Source of the DNA: Gammaproteobacteria bacterium
GTDB taxonomy: Bacteria > Pseudomonadota > Gammaproteobacteria > Steroidobacterales > Steroidobacteraceae
Length of the DNA stretch: 44,523 bases
Assembly (NCBI GenBank): GCA_030037905.1
Contig: JASHPX010000197.1
Span: forward strand, 1-44,523
Reading direction: 5' to 3'
Positions 27,564 to 35,283 of this stretch are shown in pieces. The translations under genes and the position numbers were made by a program. Position 1 is the stretch's first letter. Each line of letters starts with the position of its first letter. The notes under the pieces are model-generated. The model worked only from the letters and a program-made list of their open reading frames with translations, was not told the origin of the DNA and did no database searches.

Positions 27564-27570
27564 TGGCGCC

Positions 27571-28116
27571 TCAGGCACGGCCGGCGGCCAGAGCGCGCTG
27601 CGTGAAGGTCAGCGCATACAGATAGCCGCTCAACAGGATGGTCGCCACTGTCAGCACCGCGAGCACGTCCAGCAGCCGCGCCGGCGGCAGAGCATAGCCG
27701 GCGTGAGCCAGGACGGCGATGACGTACAGGACCTCGAGCAGCGTGTTGAGCTTGCTGCTGATCATCGGCCGTCCCTGCAGAGGACCCCAGCGCAGGGAAT
27801 AGACGATGGCGCCGGAACCGATCAGGACGTCTCGCGCGACCGCGATACCCGTCAATGCATGCGGAATCAAGCCATACCAGGTCGCCACGAGGAACACGCA
27901 GATCAGCAGCAGCTTGTCGGCTATGGGGTCGAGAAACTTGCCGATCTCAGAGGTCCAGTGAAAGCGCTTGGCGAGAAATCCGTCCAGACCATCGCTGGCC
28001 GCCGCCAGGAAGAATATCAGCAGCGCCAGCGGATAGGTCCCTGCAGCGATAGCGTCGATGATCGGCCATATCAGCGCGATGCGCACCAGGCAGATCAAGT
28101 TTGGCAGATGACGCAC
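27571..28116 (-). CDS. CDP-alcohol phosphatidyltransferase (PgsA/cardiolipin-synthase-like)
   Basis: 181-residue membrane enzyme with the complete CDP-alcohol signature SDGLDGFLAKRFHWTSEIGKFLDPIADK. Four or five hydrophobic segments follow, ending in VLTVATILLSGYLYAL. It is most like phosphatidylglycerophosphate synthase (PgsA), though the C-terminal part is less conserved; a second pgsA elsewhere cannot be ruled out. The GTG start (28116) gives MRHLPNLICLVRI, the usual opening. It lies between the DUF2066 gene and hda. Confidence 0.8.
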   Translation of the reverse strand: MRHLPNLICLVRIALIWPIIDAIAAGTYPLALLIFFLAAASDGLDGFLAKRFHWTSEIGKFLDPIADKLLLICVFLVATWYGLIPHALTGIAVARDVLIGSGAIVYSLRWGPLQGRPMISSKLNTLLEVLYVIAVLAHAGYALPPARLLDVLAVLTVATILLSGYLYALTFTQRALAAGRA

Positions 28117-28129
28117 GGCGGTGCGCGCT

Positions 28130-29401
28130 TCAGCGCGGCGCGGTAGGTACGCTGGGGGCCGCGCGCGCGGCCGACCCTCCGGGTGCTGCCGGCCCTGCCG
28201 TCGCCGCCGGCACTGCTGGTGCCGCCTCGGGTGTATCGACGTAGCGATACAGCAGCAATCCCTGCGAACCCGTGCCTGCGCTCTGCAGTCGCTCACTCTG
28301 CAATGCACGTTGCAGCTCCGTCGCGCTGCCGTGTACCTGCAGATGCAGCGTCAACTGGTCGCCGTCGACCTCACTGACCGCGGCCTGCGTGACCCCGGGG
28401 GCAGCGTTCACCGCCACCAGCACGTTCACCAGGCTCGATAGATCGTTCACGCCCTCGATGTGACAGTCGTATTGCGCGACCGGCCCCTGCGCGAGCGCGC
28501 GCGCAGCGCCGGCCAGCGCATCGGTCGCATCATCGATCGCCAGCTCCGGCCCACCCACCCATTGGCCACTGGTGTCCGGAGAGAACAGTGTCCACTGCAA
28601 CAATCCCGGCTGCGAGGGCAGCACACGGGCGACGAGCGCCGCACTGGCACCGGCAGTGCGTGCCGCTTCCAGCGGGTCCAGTGCCGTCACCGGCGCTGCC
28701 AGTCCAGATGTCGCCGTCGTAGCGGAGGCCGCCGGAGGAGCGCCAGTAGCGGTAGCGGCAGCAGCAGGTGCGGCGGCGGCAGCAGCAGGTGCGGCAGCCG
28801 CAGCACCAGGCGCGGCGGCGGCAGGTCCGGCAGTTGGCGCGGCGGCAGGCGCTGCTGTCGCGGGCACTGTGGCCACGGGCGCAGACGGGGCACCGCTCCC
28901 GGGCGCTGCGGCTGCGGCTGCAGCCACCGCGGGTGGCGAGGCGGAGACGATCGTGATGGGCAAGCCACGTTCCTCAGCCGCCGCCGATAGGCGCTCGCGC
29001 AGCGCTGCGGACGTGGGGGCATCCAGCGCCGGCAGCTCGATCCACAGCATCGGTCGATTCGCATCCCAGAGACTGCGCCCCGCGGCGCCGATCGCGCCGG
29101 ACAGGGATGCCTCGTCGAACAACACCTGGACCTGGCCACGGGTGGTCGTGCGCTCGAGCTGCACATACTGGCGGGCGTTATCGATCAGCCCCTCGAGCGC
29201 CGGATCGCTCGCCGCATCGCGCGTACCGATCAGCCGCACCAGCTCCACGCGCATCGCCTCCTGCGCGGCCGCATCGAAATCGGCTCCCGGCACGATCACC
29301 ACGTACAGCGAAGTCACCGGCACCGCGCGCGCGGCCGGCGCGCCCAGCGCAAGGGCCGCCAGCAGCGACAACATGTAAAATATCCCGCCAGCTCTCTGCA
29401 T
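28130..29401 (-). CDS. DUF2066 exported protein with long Ala/Pro linker
   Basis: 423-residue DUF2066 protein. An N-terminal signal sequence (FYMLSLLAALALGAPAARA) is followed by the DUF2066 core (VPVTSLYVVIVPGADFDAAAQEAMRVELVRLIGTRDA). The middle about 75 residues are almost only Ala, Pro, Gly and Thr and repeat the motif AAAPAAAA; the C-terminal part (DCHIEGVNDLSSLVNVLVAVNAAPGVTQAAVSEVDGDQLTLHLQVHG) returns to folded sequence. A DUF2066 gene beside purM and hda is conserved in Gammaproteobacteria. Function is unknown. The gene is divergent from purM, with only 73 bp between the two starts. Confidence 0.8.
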   Translation of the reverse strand: MQRAGGIFYMLSLLAALALGAPAARAVPVTSLYVVIVPGADFDAAAQEAMRVELVRLIGTRDAASDPALEGLIDNARQYVQLERTTTRGQVQVLFDEASLSGAIGAAGRSLWDANRPMLWIELPALDAPTSAALRERLSAAAEERGLPITIVSASPPAVAAAAAAAPGSGAPSAPVATVPATAAPAAAPTAGPAAAAPGAAAAAPAAAAAAPAAAATATGAPPAASATTATSGLAAPVTALDPLEAARTAGASAALVARVLPSQPGLLQWTLFSPDTSGQWVGGPELAIDDATDALAGAARALAQGPVAQYDCHIEGVNDLSSLVNVLVAVNAAPGVTQAAVSEVDGDQLTLHLQVHGSATELQRALQSERLQSAGTGSQGLLLYRYVDTPEAAPAVPAATAGPAAPGGSAARAAPSVPTAPR

Positions 29402-29474
29402 GCGATTCAGCTCTCTTGAGCTACTATAGCTTGCCCGCCCGAGGGCCGCGCGACGGCGCCGGCAATCTCAAAAC

Positions 29475-30524
29475 ATGAGCAAATCGCACAGCGACAGGCG
29501 TCGCAGTCATACGTACCGCGACGCCGGTGTGGATATCGATGCCGGCGATGCCCTCGTGGAGCGCATCAAGCCGCTAGTGCGGCGCACTAGCCGCCCGGAG
29601 GTGCTGGCCGGAATCGGCGGCTTCGGAGCCATGGTCGAGCTGTCCCCGGGTCGCTACCGCCACCCGGTGCTGGTGTCGGGAACCGACGGCGTGGGCACGA
29701 AGCTGCGGCTGGCGATCGACAGCGACCGGCACGACACGATCGGTATCGACCTGGTGGCCATGTGCGTCAACGACGTCGTGGTCCAGGGCGCGGAGCCGCT
29801 GTTCTTCCTGGATTACTTCGCCACGGGACATCTGGACGTCGAGGTTGCCGCCCGCGTAGTCAGCGGCATCGTCGAGGGATGCGCGCAGGCCGGTGCGGCG
29901 CTGGTCGGGGGCGAGACCGCCGAGATGCCGGGGATCTATCACGGCGATGACTACGATCTCGCCGGCTTCTGCGTCGGTGTCGTCGAGAAGGACGCCATCA
30001 TCGACGGCAGTCGTGTACGCCCCGGCGATGCCGTGATCGGACTGGCCTCCTCCGGGCCCCATTCCAACGGCTACGCGCTGATCCGTAAGCTCCTGCAGGT
30101 GGCCGGCGTCACCGCGGACACGCGTCTCGAGGGCCGCCCGCTGATCGAGCAGCTGCTCACGCCGACGCGCATTTACGTGCGCTCGCTGCTCGGGCTGATG
30201 GCCGCGCTGCCCGTGCATGCCTGTGCACACATCACCGGCGGCGGACTGATCGACAATATTCCGCGCATGCTCGCGCCGGGCCTCACGGTCGTGCTGCAGC
30301 GGCATCGCTGGCCACGGCCGGCGGTGTTCGAATGGCTCGCCGACGCCGGCGCGCTCGACGGGGAGCAGATGCACCGCACCTTCAACTGCGGCATCGGCAT
30401 GGTGGTGATTGTGGATGCATCCCAGGCCGACGAGGCCGTGCGCCGCCTGGCCGAGCTCGGCGAACAGGCCATGCCGATCGGTGAAGTGCGCCGTGGCGAG
30501 CACGGTGTGACCATCGAGGCATGA
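29475..30524 (+). CDS. purM: Phosphoribosylformylglycinamidine cyclo-ligase
   Basis: Purine pathway enzyme that converts FGAM to AIR with ATP. Length 349 is normal. [20 protein letters not shown] (the conserved start), [24 protein letters not shown] and [11 protein letters not shown] are all canonical PurM motifs. It is first of purM-purN; its stop forms ATGA with a 7-codon frame that leads to purN. The start ATG 29475 follows a clear intergenic gap to the divergent DUF2066 gene. Confidence 0.96.
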   Translation: MSKSHSDRRRSHTYRDAGVDIDAGDALVERIKPLVRRTSRPEVLAGIGGFGAMVELSPGRYRHPVLVSGTDGVGTKLRLAIDSDRHDTIGIDLVAMCVNDVVVQGAEPLFFLDYFATGHLDVEVAARVVSGIVEGCAQAGAALVGGETAEMPGIYHGDDYDLAGFCVGVVEKDAIIDGSRVRPGDAVIGLASSGPHSNGYALIRKLLQVAGVTADTRLEGRPLIEQLLTPTRIYVRSLLGLMAALPVHACAHITGGGLIDNIPRMLAPGLTVVLQRHRWPRPAVFEWLADAGALDGEQMHRTFNCGIGMVVIVDASQADEAVRRLAELGEQAMPIGEVRRGEHGVTIEA

Positions 30525-30553
30525 GCGAGCCACTCGAGGCATGAGCGAGCCGC
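30514..30553 (+). repeat. 20-bp tandem duplication across the purM/purN junction
   Basis: tcgaggcatgagcgagccac followed by tcgaggcatgagcgagccgc, 19 of 20 identical. Each copy contains an ATGA. A single copy would restore a simple 4-bp stop/start overlap. Confidence 0.85.
30521..30544 (+). CDS. Possible 7-codon coupling mini-cistron between purM and purN
   Basis: ATG at 30521 overlaps the purM stop and encodes MSEPLEA; its TGA overlaps the purN ATG at 30541. It was created by the 20-bp duplication and preserves stop/start coupling on both sides. Confidence 0.4.
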   Translation: MSEPLEA

Positions 30554-31233
30554 GCACGCTACCGATCGCGATCCTGATCTCCGGCGAGGGCAGCAACATG
30601 CTGGCCATTGCGCAGGCCTGCGCGCAGGGGCGGATCGGCGCGCGCGTCGCTAGCGTGATCTGCGATCGCGTGGAGGCGGGCGGCATCGCGCGCGCGAAGA
30701 ACCTCGGGCTCGCCGCGCAGGTCATTGCCGCGCGGGAATATCCGGACCGCGTCGCCTTCGAGGCGGCGCTGCAGGCGGCGCTGGCGCGCTCGGGCGCCGA
30801 GCTCGTAGCGCTGGCGGGTTTCATGCGGATTCTGTCGGGGCCATTCGTGCAGCCCTACGCCGGACGCATTCTCAACATCCACCCCTCCCTGCTGCCGCGC
30901 TACCCGGGCCTGAATACCCATCGCCGCGTGCTGCAGGCTCGCGAGCGCGAGCATGGCGCCAGCGTGCACTTCGTCACGAAGCAGCTCGACGGCGGGCCGG
31001 TCATCTGCCAGGGGCGCTTGGCCGTTCATCGAGAGGACACGGTGGAGAGCCTGACGGGGCGTGTGCACCGCCTCGAGCACAGGATCTACCCGCGGGTGAT
31101 CGGCTTATTCAGCGCCGGCCGGCTCGCGCTGCGTGGCTCTGCGGTGCTGCTGGACGGGCAGCCGCTGAACGCGCCGCTGCAGGAGAACGAAGAGGATGAC
31201 CCCGGACTCATCCGTGCAGATGCATCTGCCTGA
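30541..31233 (+). CDS. purN: Phosphoribosylglycinamide formyltransferase
   Basis: GAR transformylase, which uses 10-formyl-THF to formylate GAR. Typical elements are LPIAILISGEGSNMLAI near the start, the catalytic segment RILNIHPSLLPRYPGLNTHRRVLQA (Asn and His of the active site) and HFVTKQLDGGPVICQ with the catalytic Asp. 230 residues, normal. It is coupled to purM through the duplicated ATGA junction and overlaps the next gene by 38 bp at its 3' end. Confidence 0.95.
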   Translation: MSEPRTLPIAILISGEGSNMLAIAQACAQGRIGARVASVICDRVEAGGIARAKNLGLAAQVIAAREYPDRVAFEAALQAALARSGAELVALAGFMRILSGPFVQPYAGRILNIHPSLLPRYPGLNTHRRVLQAREREHGASVHFVTKQLDGGPVICQGRLAVHREDTVESLTGRVHRLEHRIYPRVIGLFSAGRLALRGSAVLLDGQPLNAPLQENEEDDPGLIRADASA

Positions 31234-32050
31234 GGCTGCCAGCGCACCTGCAGGCTCGCAGCTGCGTGAGCGTCGCAGACCGTGGGGCTCGCGCTCGCGC
31301 GCGCACTCGGACGCGCGCGGCGCGCCGCACACGCCTCGAGCGGCAGCTCTCGCGGCCGCGCTCGCGCTGATACTCGTGGCGCAGCTCGGCGCGCGCCCCG
31401 CGACCGCCGCCGAGCTACAGCCCTTCCAGGCGAGCTATCTGTGGTACTGGCACGGCGCGCCCGTCGCGCTTTCGCAGATCCAGCTGCAGCACCGCTCGGA
31501 TGACACCTGGGTATACCGCTCCACGACGCACCCGCGTGGCATCGGCCGCTTGTATCCGATGCGTCCGGTACTCAGCAGCGTCATGCGCGTGACCCCTCAG
31601 GACGTAGAGCCGCTGCATTTCGTCGCCACCGGCAGCGGTCGCAGGCACGACGCCGACGTGACCTTCGACTGGGACAGCGGGCGCGCCACCGGCACCTACG
31701 AGGGCGCGAAGATCGACATGCCCATCCATCCAGGCGTACAGGACGATATGTCGGTGCAGATCGCCATGCTAGCGCAGCTGGTGCAGGGTCACATGCCGGA
31801 CCAGGTCATGGAGATCAACAAAAACGTGGTACGCGAGTACGACTACGTGCGCGCCGGGGAAGAGATGCTGCATACCGCGCTCGGGCCCCTGCAGACGGTC
31901 ATCTACATCTCCTCACACCCCGGCTCGCCGCGGACCACGCGCTTTTGGTGCGCACCCTCGCTCGGCTACATCCCGGTGCAGGTCCAGCAGAAGCGGCTGA
32001 ACGCCGTCGAGTGGACCATGCGCATCCGCTCGTTGCAGAGTCAGCCGTAG
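31196..32050 (+). CDS. DUF3108 exported protein
   Basis: 284-residue DUF3108 protein. After a hydrophilic N-terminus (about 45 residues, Arg/Ser-rich) comes a signal-like segment (AAALAAALALILVAQLGARPATAAE), then the DUF3108 core: PFQASYLWYWHGAPVALSQIQLQHRSDDTWVYRSTTHPRGIGRLYP and, later, VMEINKNVVREYDYVRAGEEMLHTALGPLQTV. Periplasmic function is unknown. It overlaps purN by 38 bp, and a DUF3108 gene after purN is found in other gammaproteobacteria. The start could be an internal one closer to the signal segment; ATG 31196 has GAAGAGG directly upstream. Confidence 0.8.
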   Translation: MTPDSSVQMHLPEAASAPAGSQLRERRRPWGSRSRAHSDARGAPHTPRAAALAAALALILVAQLGARPATAAELQPFQASYLWYWHGAPVALSQIQLQHRSDDTWVYRSTTHPRGIGRLYPMRPVLSSVMRVTPQDVEPLHFVATGSGRRHDADVTFDWDSGRATGTYEGAKIDMPIHPGVQDDMSVQIAMLAQLVQGHMPDQVMEINKNVVREYDYVRAGEEMLHTALGPLQTVIYISSHPGSPRTTRFWCAPSLGYIPVQVQQKRLNAVEWTMRIRSLQSQP

Positions 32051-32105
32051 GTCGGCCTGATGACACGCCGGCTGCGCCCTGCGGCAGCGCACGAGGTCGG
32101 ATACG

Positions 32106-32177
32106 CGCGCAGATGCGGTGGCCCTTCGGGCGAATACGTCATGATGTATTCGTCCGAAGGGCCACCGCATCTGCGCG
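32106..32177. repeat. 72-bp near-perfect palindrome between convergent genes
   Basis: Left arm 32106-32137 and right arm 32146-32177 are 32 bases each with a single mismatch (a possible G-U pair in RNA), separated by the 8-nt loop gtcatgat. It sits between the DUF3108 stop and the dcd stop, 24 bp from the latter. No T-tract follows either side. It could be a bidirectional terminator, a REP- or MITE-like element or another palindromic unit. Confidence 0.85.
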
Positions 32178-32201
32178 GGCAGACAAGCTCGCGAGCCGCG
32201 C

Positions 32202-33893
32202 TCACGCCTTCGGCAGCGTGACCCCGCGCTGGCCCTGGTATTTGCCGCCCCGATCCGCGTAAGAGGTCGAGCACACCTCATCGGACTCGAAGAACAGCAT
32301 CTGTGCGACGCCTTCGTTCGCATAGATCTTCGCGGGCAGCGGTGTGGTGTTGGAGAACTCGAGGGTGACGTGGCCCTCCCACTCGGGTTCCAAGGGCGTT
32401 ACGTTGACGATCACACCGCAATTGTGGACAAAGATCCCCGCTTCCAAGGCAAAATTCCCAGCCTCCGGCACGCTCAGACAATAGACATCGTGATCGCCCG
32501 GCAGCTCTCGGATCGCTACGACCTTGTGGTTACGACCAGGCGTCCCCCGGAATGCGCCCAGAACGTCTGGGAAACGGCGAAAGACTGACCGGTCGCAATT
32601 CAATAATCGAGCCGCACCTCGAATCGAACCGGTGCTGTCCAGAGCTGACCGTACAGTATCGGCGGTGATCTCACCGCGCAGATTGATATGCCGCGCCACC
32701 TCCGCCTGCACCTGCCGTCGCGTACCATCATCACCCGCCCAGGCTCTGCGCATCACTTCAGACCATCGCAGGCGCTCCGCCGGGTCGGCATAGCGCCGCA
32801 ATGTGGCCAGCCGATGCGCTTCGCGCGTAGCCTCAGTGGGATTACGGCGCTGCCAGACGAGCCGCTCTCGAATGGCGGCGAAGCGCGGCTCCTGCCAGAA
32901 CAGCTTCGCGCGCTCGGCTTGTGCCTGCGAAAAATGCGCGGCCCACTGCGGGTCGAGAGCCAACCTCTCCAACGCGGCCTGGATCGACCTTCCGTGCTCC
33001 TGCGCGTCGAAGTCGGGGCCGTAGTTCTCGGCGTTATGCAGACGTATGTGATCGGAGGCAGGGCGTCGCTCGAGGTTCGTCGGCCTGTTGTTGCGACGGT
33101 CGAAATCGATGTGATGGCGGTGACTTCCCGGCCGGTCGCCGTAGATGTCGTGGCGCAGATTCCACTCATCTGCTAGTCGGTGGGTCGGCAGTAGATGCCC
33201 ATTGATCGGCTGATAGACGCACTCGTAGCCCCGCCGCAGCGTACGGTACAGCGGCATCAACGAGTCACCCGGTCGCAATTCGCCGGTCGGCGCGAACCGT
33301 CCGTCGCGACGCAGGAAAAGATGATCGGGCGTGGCCTGCACGAGAGCGCCGCTGTCGAGCGTCACCTCCACGAGAGAATCGCGGCCGATGAAGCGGGGAG
33401 CATCCAGCAGGCTCACGATGACGCGCCCACCAGGGCCGATGCTGTAGCCCCAGAAGACCTCACCCCCCTCCTGGCGCCGGGCCATGTCCTCGAGCGTAGC
33501 GCTGCTGCCGTCGACCAACGCCACCCGCGTGTCCCCGCGGAAGCACCTTGCAAACGTGCTTTTCCCCACGCACAGCACCAGCACATTGCGCGGAATGCGC
33601 AGGTACTCGACCGTGTGCGCCAGCGCGAAGGAGTTGGGCGGGATGATGCACACGTCCGCGCTGATGTCCACGAAGCTCTTCTCGTCGAAGTTCTTGGGAT
33701 CGACGATCGTGGAGTTGATGTTGGTAAAAATCTTGAAATCGCGCGCGCAGCGCACATCGTAGCCGTAGCTCGAGGTGCCATAGGAGATCACGCGGCCGGC
33801 GGGGCCGGCGCGCACCTGGCCGGGCTCGAACGGCTCGATCAGGCGGTGCTCGCGCGCCATGCGGCGGATCCAGTCGTCGGATTTGATGCTCAT
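32202..33893 (-). CDS. dcd: dCTP deaminase interrupted by an HNH intein
   Basis: Dcd deaminates dCTP to dUTP, the precursor of dTMP. The reading frame of 563 codons is a standard Dcd split by an intein. Residues 1-116 ([20 protein letters not shown] ... [11 protein letters not shown]) and 492-563 ([20 protein letters not shown] ... RGVTLPKA) together make 188 residues, the usual length, and the [12 protein letters not shown] block holds the catalytic Glu. The KST-AR stretch at the junction forms part of the nucleotide-binding site, so the precursor is presumably inactive until splicing. The gene follows apbC by 15 bp on the same strand. Splicing is inferred from motifs. Confidence 0.92.
   Translation of the reverse strand: MSIKSDDWIRRMAREHRLIEPFEPGQVRAGPAGRVISYGTSSYGYDVRCARDFKIFTNINSTIVDPKNFDEKSFVDISADVCIIPPNSFALAHTVEYLRIPRNVLVLCVGKSTFARCFRGDTRVALVDGSSATLEDMARRQEGGEVFWGYSIGPGGRVIVSLLDAPRFIGRDSLVEVTLDSGALVQATPDHLFLRRDGRFAPTGELRPGDSLMPLYRTLRRGYECVYQPINGHLLPTHRLADEWNLRHDIYGDRPGSHRHHIDFDRRNNRPTNLERRPASDHIRLHNAENYGPDFDAQEHGRSIQAALERLALDPQWAAHFSQAQAERAKLFWQEPRFAAIRERLVWQRRNPTEATREAHRLATLRRYADPAERLRWSEVMRRAWAGDDGTRRQVQAEVARHINLRGEITADTVRSALDSTGSIRGAARLLNCDRSVFRRFPDVLGAFRGTPGRNHKVVAIRELPGDHDVYCLSVPEAGNFALEAGIFVHNCGVIVNVTPLEPEWEGHVTLEFSNTTPLPAKIYANEGVAQMLFFESDEVCSTSYADRGGKYQGQRGVTLPKA
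32421..33545 (-). mobile_element. In-frame intein with HNH homing endonuclease inside dcd
   Basis: 375 codons (Dcd residues 117-491). Block A begins at C117 ([10 protein letters not shown]). Block B is [13 protein letters not shown] with the T-x-x-H pair T188/H191. Blocks F and G read [20 protein letters not shown] then VHN, and the next residue is the extein Cys492, so Cys1, penultimate His, terminal Asn and Cys+1 are all present. An HNH nuclease sits in the middle ([19 protein letters not shown], residues 256-274, further His at 282 and 286). A helix-turn-helix-like segment ([19 protein letters not shown], 422-440) and Arg/Trp-rich repeats resemble NUMOD-type DNA-binding modules. One oddity is GNF in block F where HNF is common. 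Confidence 0.9.
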
Positions 33894-33908
33894 GCGCGGA
33901 TTAAGACC

Positions 33909-35000
33909 TCAGCTGTCCTCGACCACGATCTTCGGAAAGAGCGCGCTGCGGTCGCGTGCGCGGCGTGCGAGCGCCGCGGCGGTGCGCCGCGCGGCTTCCA
34001 CGTAGCACTGGGCACGCGGGCTCGCCGGCTCGGCGATGACGCTCGGGTGGCCCCCGTCGGCCTCCTCGCGGATGCGCACATCCAGCGGCAGCTCCCCGAG
34101 CAACGCGACATTGTTCTGCGCCGCCAGACGCGCGCCACCGCCGGCGCCGAAGATGTGCTCGACGTGCCCGCACTGGCTGCACACGTGCACGCTCATGTTC
34201 TCGATGATGCCCAGCACGGGCACGGCGACCTTCTCGAACATCGCCAGCCCCTTGCGGGCATCGGCGAGGGCGATGTCCTGCGGGGTGGTCACGATGACGG
34301 CCCCGGCCACGGGCACGCGCTGCGCGAGCGTGAGCTGGATGTCGCCGGTCCCCGGCGGCATGTCGACCACCAGGTAGTCGAGCTCGCCCCACTCGGTGTC
34401 GGCGAGCAGCTGCGTGAGCGCCTGGGTCACCATCGGGCCGCGCCAGACCACCGCCTGCTCCGGCTCGACCAGGAAGCCGATCGACATCGCCTTCAGGCCG
34501 TGCGCCTCGAGCGGCTGGATGTGTTTGCCGTCCGCGCTGAGCGGGCGCTGACCGACGAGGCCGAGCATCAGCGGCTGGCTTGGGCCGTAGATATCCGCAT
34601 CCAGGATCCCCACGCGGGCACCGCCGGCGGCCCACGCGAGGCCGAGGTTCACGGCCACCGTGGACTTGCCCACCCCGCCCTTGCCGCTGGCCACCGCCAC
34701 GATGTTCTTCACGCCGCCCAGGGGCTTGAGGTGGCGCTGCACCGCGTGTGGCACGATGTGGCTGCCCAGCTCCAGCGTCAGCTCCACCGGCAGGCCCGCG
34801 GCCTGCAGGTGACGGTGCAGCGCAGCCCGCAGCGTCTGGCCATAACCGGCTGTCGGGAAGCCGAGCTCGAGCTTTACCAGGACCGCATCACCCTGCACCT
34901 GCACGGCACGCAGCGCGCCCGCCTCCGCCAGCGTCTGCTGCAGGTAGGGTTCGACGTAGGCTTCAAGAGCGCCGCGGACGCGCTCCTCGGAAATCGACAT
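33909..35000 (-). CDS. apbC: Iron-sulfur cluster carrier ApbC/Mrp
   Basis: P-loop NTPase of the MRP/NBP35 family, a scaffold or carrier for Fe-S clusters. The N-terminal part (about residues 5-80) is a MIP18/DUF59-like domain. The deviant Walker A is SGKGGVGKSTVAVNL; ADIYGPSQPLMLGL and PPGTGDIQLTL follow, and the CxxC (VCSQCGHVEHIFG) binds the cluster at the dimer interface. Length 363 is normal. dcd lies 15 bp downstream on the same strand. The Mrp-Dcd-MetG group is a familiar gammaproteobacterial neighbourhood, although metG is 6 kb away here. Confidence 0.93.
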   Translation of the reverse strand: MSISEERVRGALEAYVEPYLQQTLAEAGALRAVQVQGDAVLVKLELGFPTAGYGQTLRAALHRHLQAAGLPVELTLELGSHIVPHAVQRHLKPLGGVKNIVAVASGKGGVGKSTVAVNLGLAWAAGGARVGILDADIYGPSQPLMLGLVGQRPLSADGKHIQPLEAHGLKAMSIGFLVEPEQAVVWRGPMVTQALTQLLADTEWGELDYLVVDMPPGTGDIQLTLAQRVPVAGAVIVTTPQDIALADARKGLAMFEKVAVPVLGIIENMSVHVCSQCGHVEHIFGAGGGARLAAQNNVALLGELPLDVRIREEADGGHPSVIAEPASPRAQCYVEAARRTAAALARRARDRSALFPKIVVEDS

Positions 35001-35258
35001 GAGGTCTCTCCCCCGGGCCGTGCGACAGCTAGACTTCGGGACGGCGGGTACAGATCAGGACTGATGTATTAATCAAACATGGCATAATCTGCACCGTACA
35101 AACAACCGGCCACGGGCGCTCGCGCAGCCGAGGCTGCAGCGAGCAGCTCCGCCGGCCGCCAGGACGAGGGCAGGGAGTACACGAGGAATCGTGGCGCACT
35201 GGGAAACTCGGAACGGCCGTGAGCGCAGGGACGCGGTGAGCGCGTACGGCAGAGGACA

Positions 35259-35282
35259 TTAGCACGGCGGTTAGCACGGCGG
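35259..35282 (+). repeat. 12-bp tandem duplication at the kinase start
   Basis: ttagcacggcgg occurs twice without mismatch; the second copy ends one base before the kinase ATG, so the duplication doubles the G-rich segment where a ribosome would bind. The rest of the 283-bp gap 35001-35283 holds an AT-rich patch around 35065-35100 that could contain divergent promoters, but no convincing -35/-10 pair. Confidence 0.7.
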
Positions 35283-35283
35283 A

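Noticed and set aside
32202-33893. dcd as a gene broken by a frameshift or an inserted free-standing HNH gene
   Set aside because: The frame is open throughout, and the inserted segment has Cys1, His-Asn ends and Cys+1, so it is an intein and not damage.
33195-35072. 625-codon plus-strand frame over apbC and part of the dcd intein
   Set aside because: Both real genes on the minus strand have full motif sets; the plus frame has no recognisable domain.
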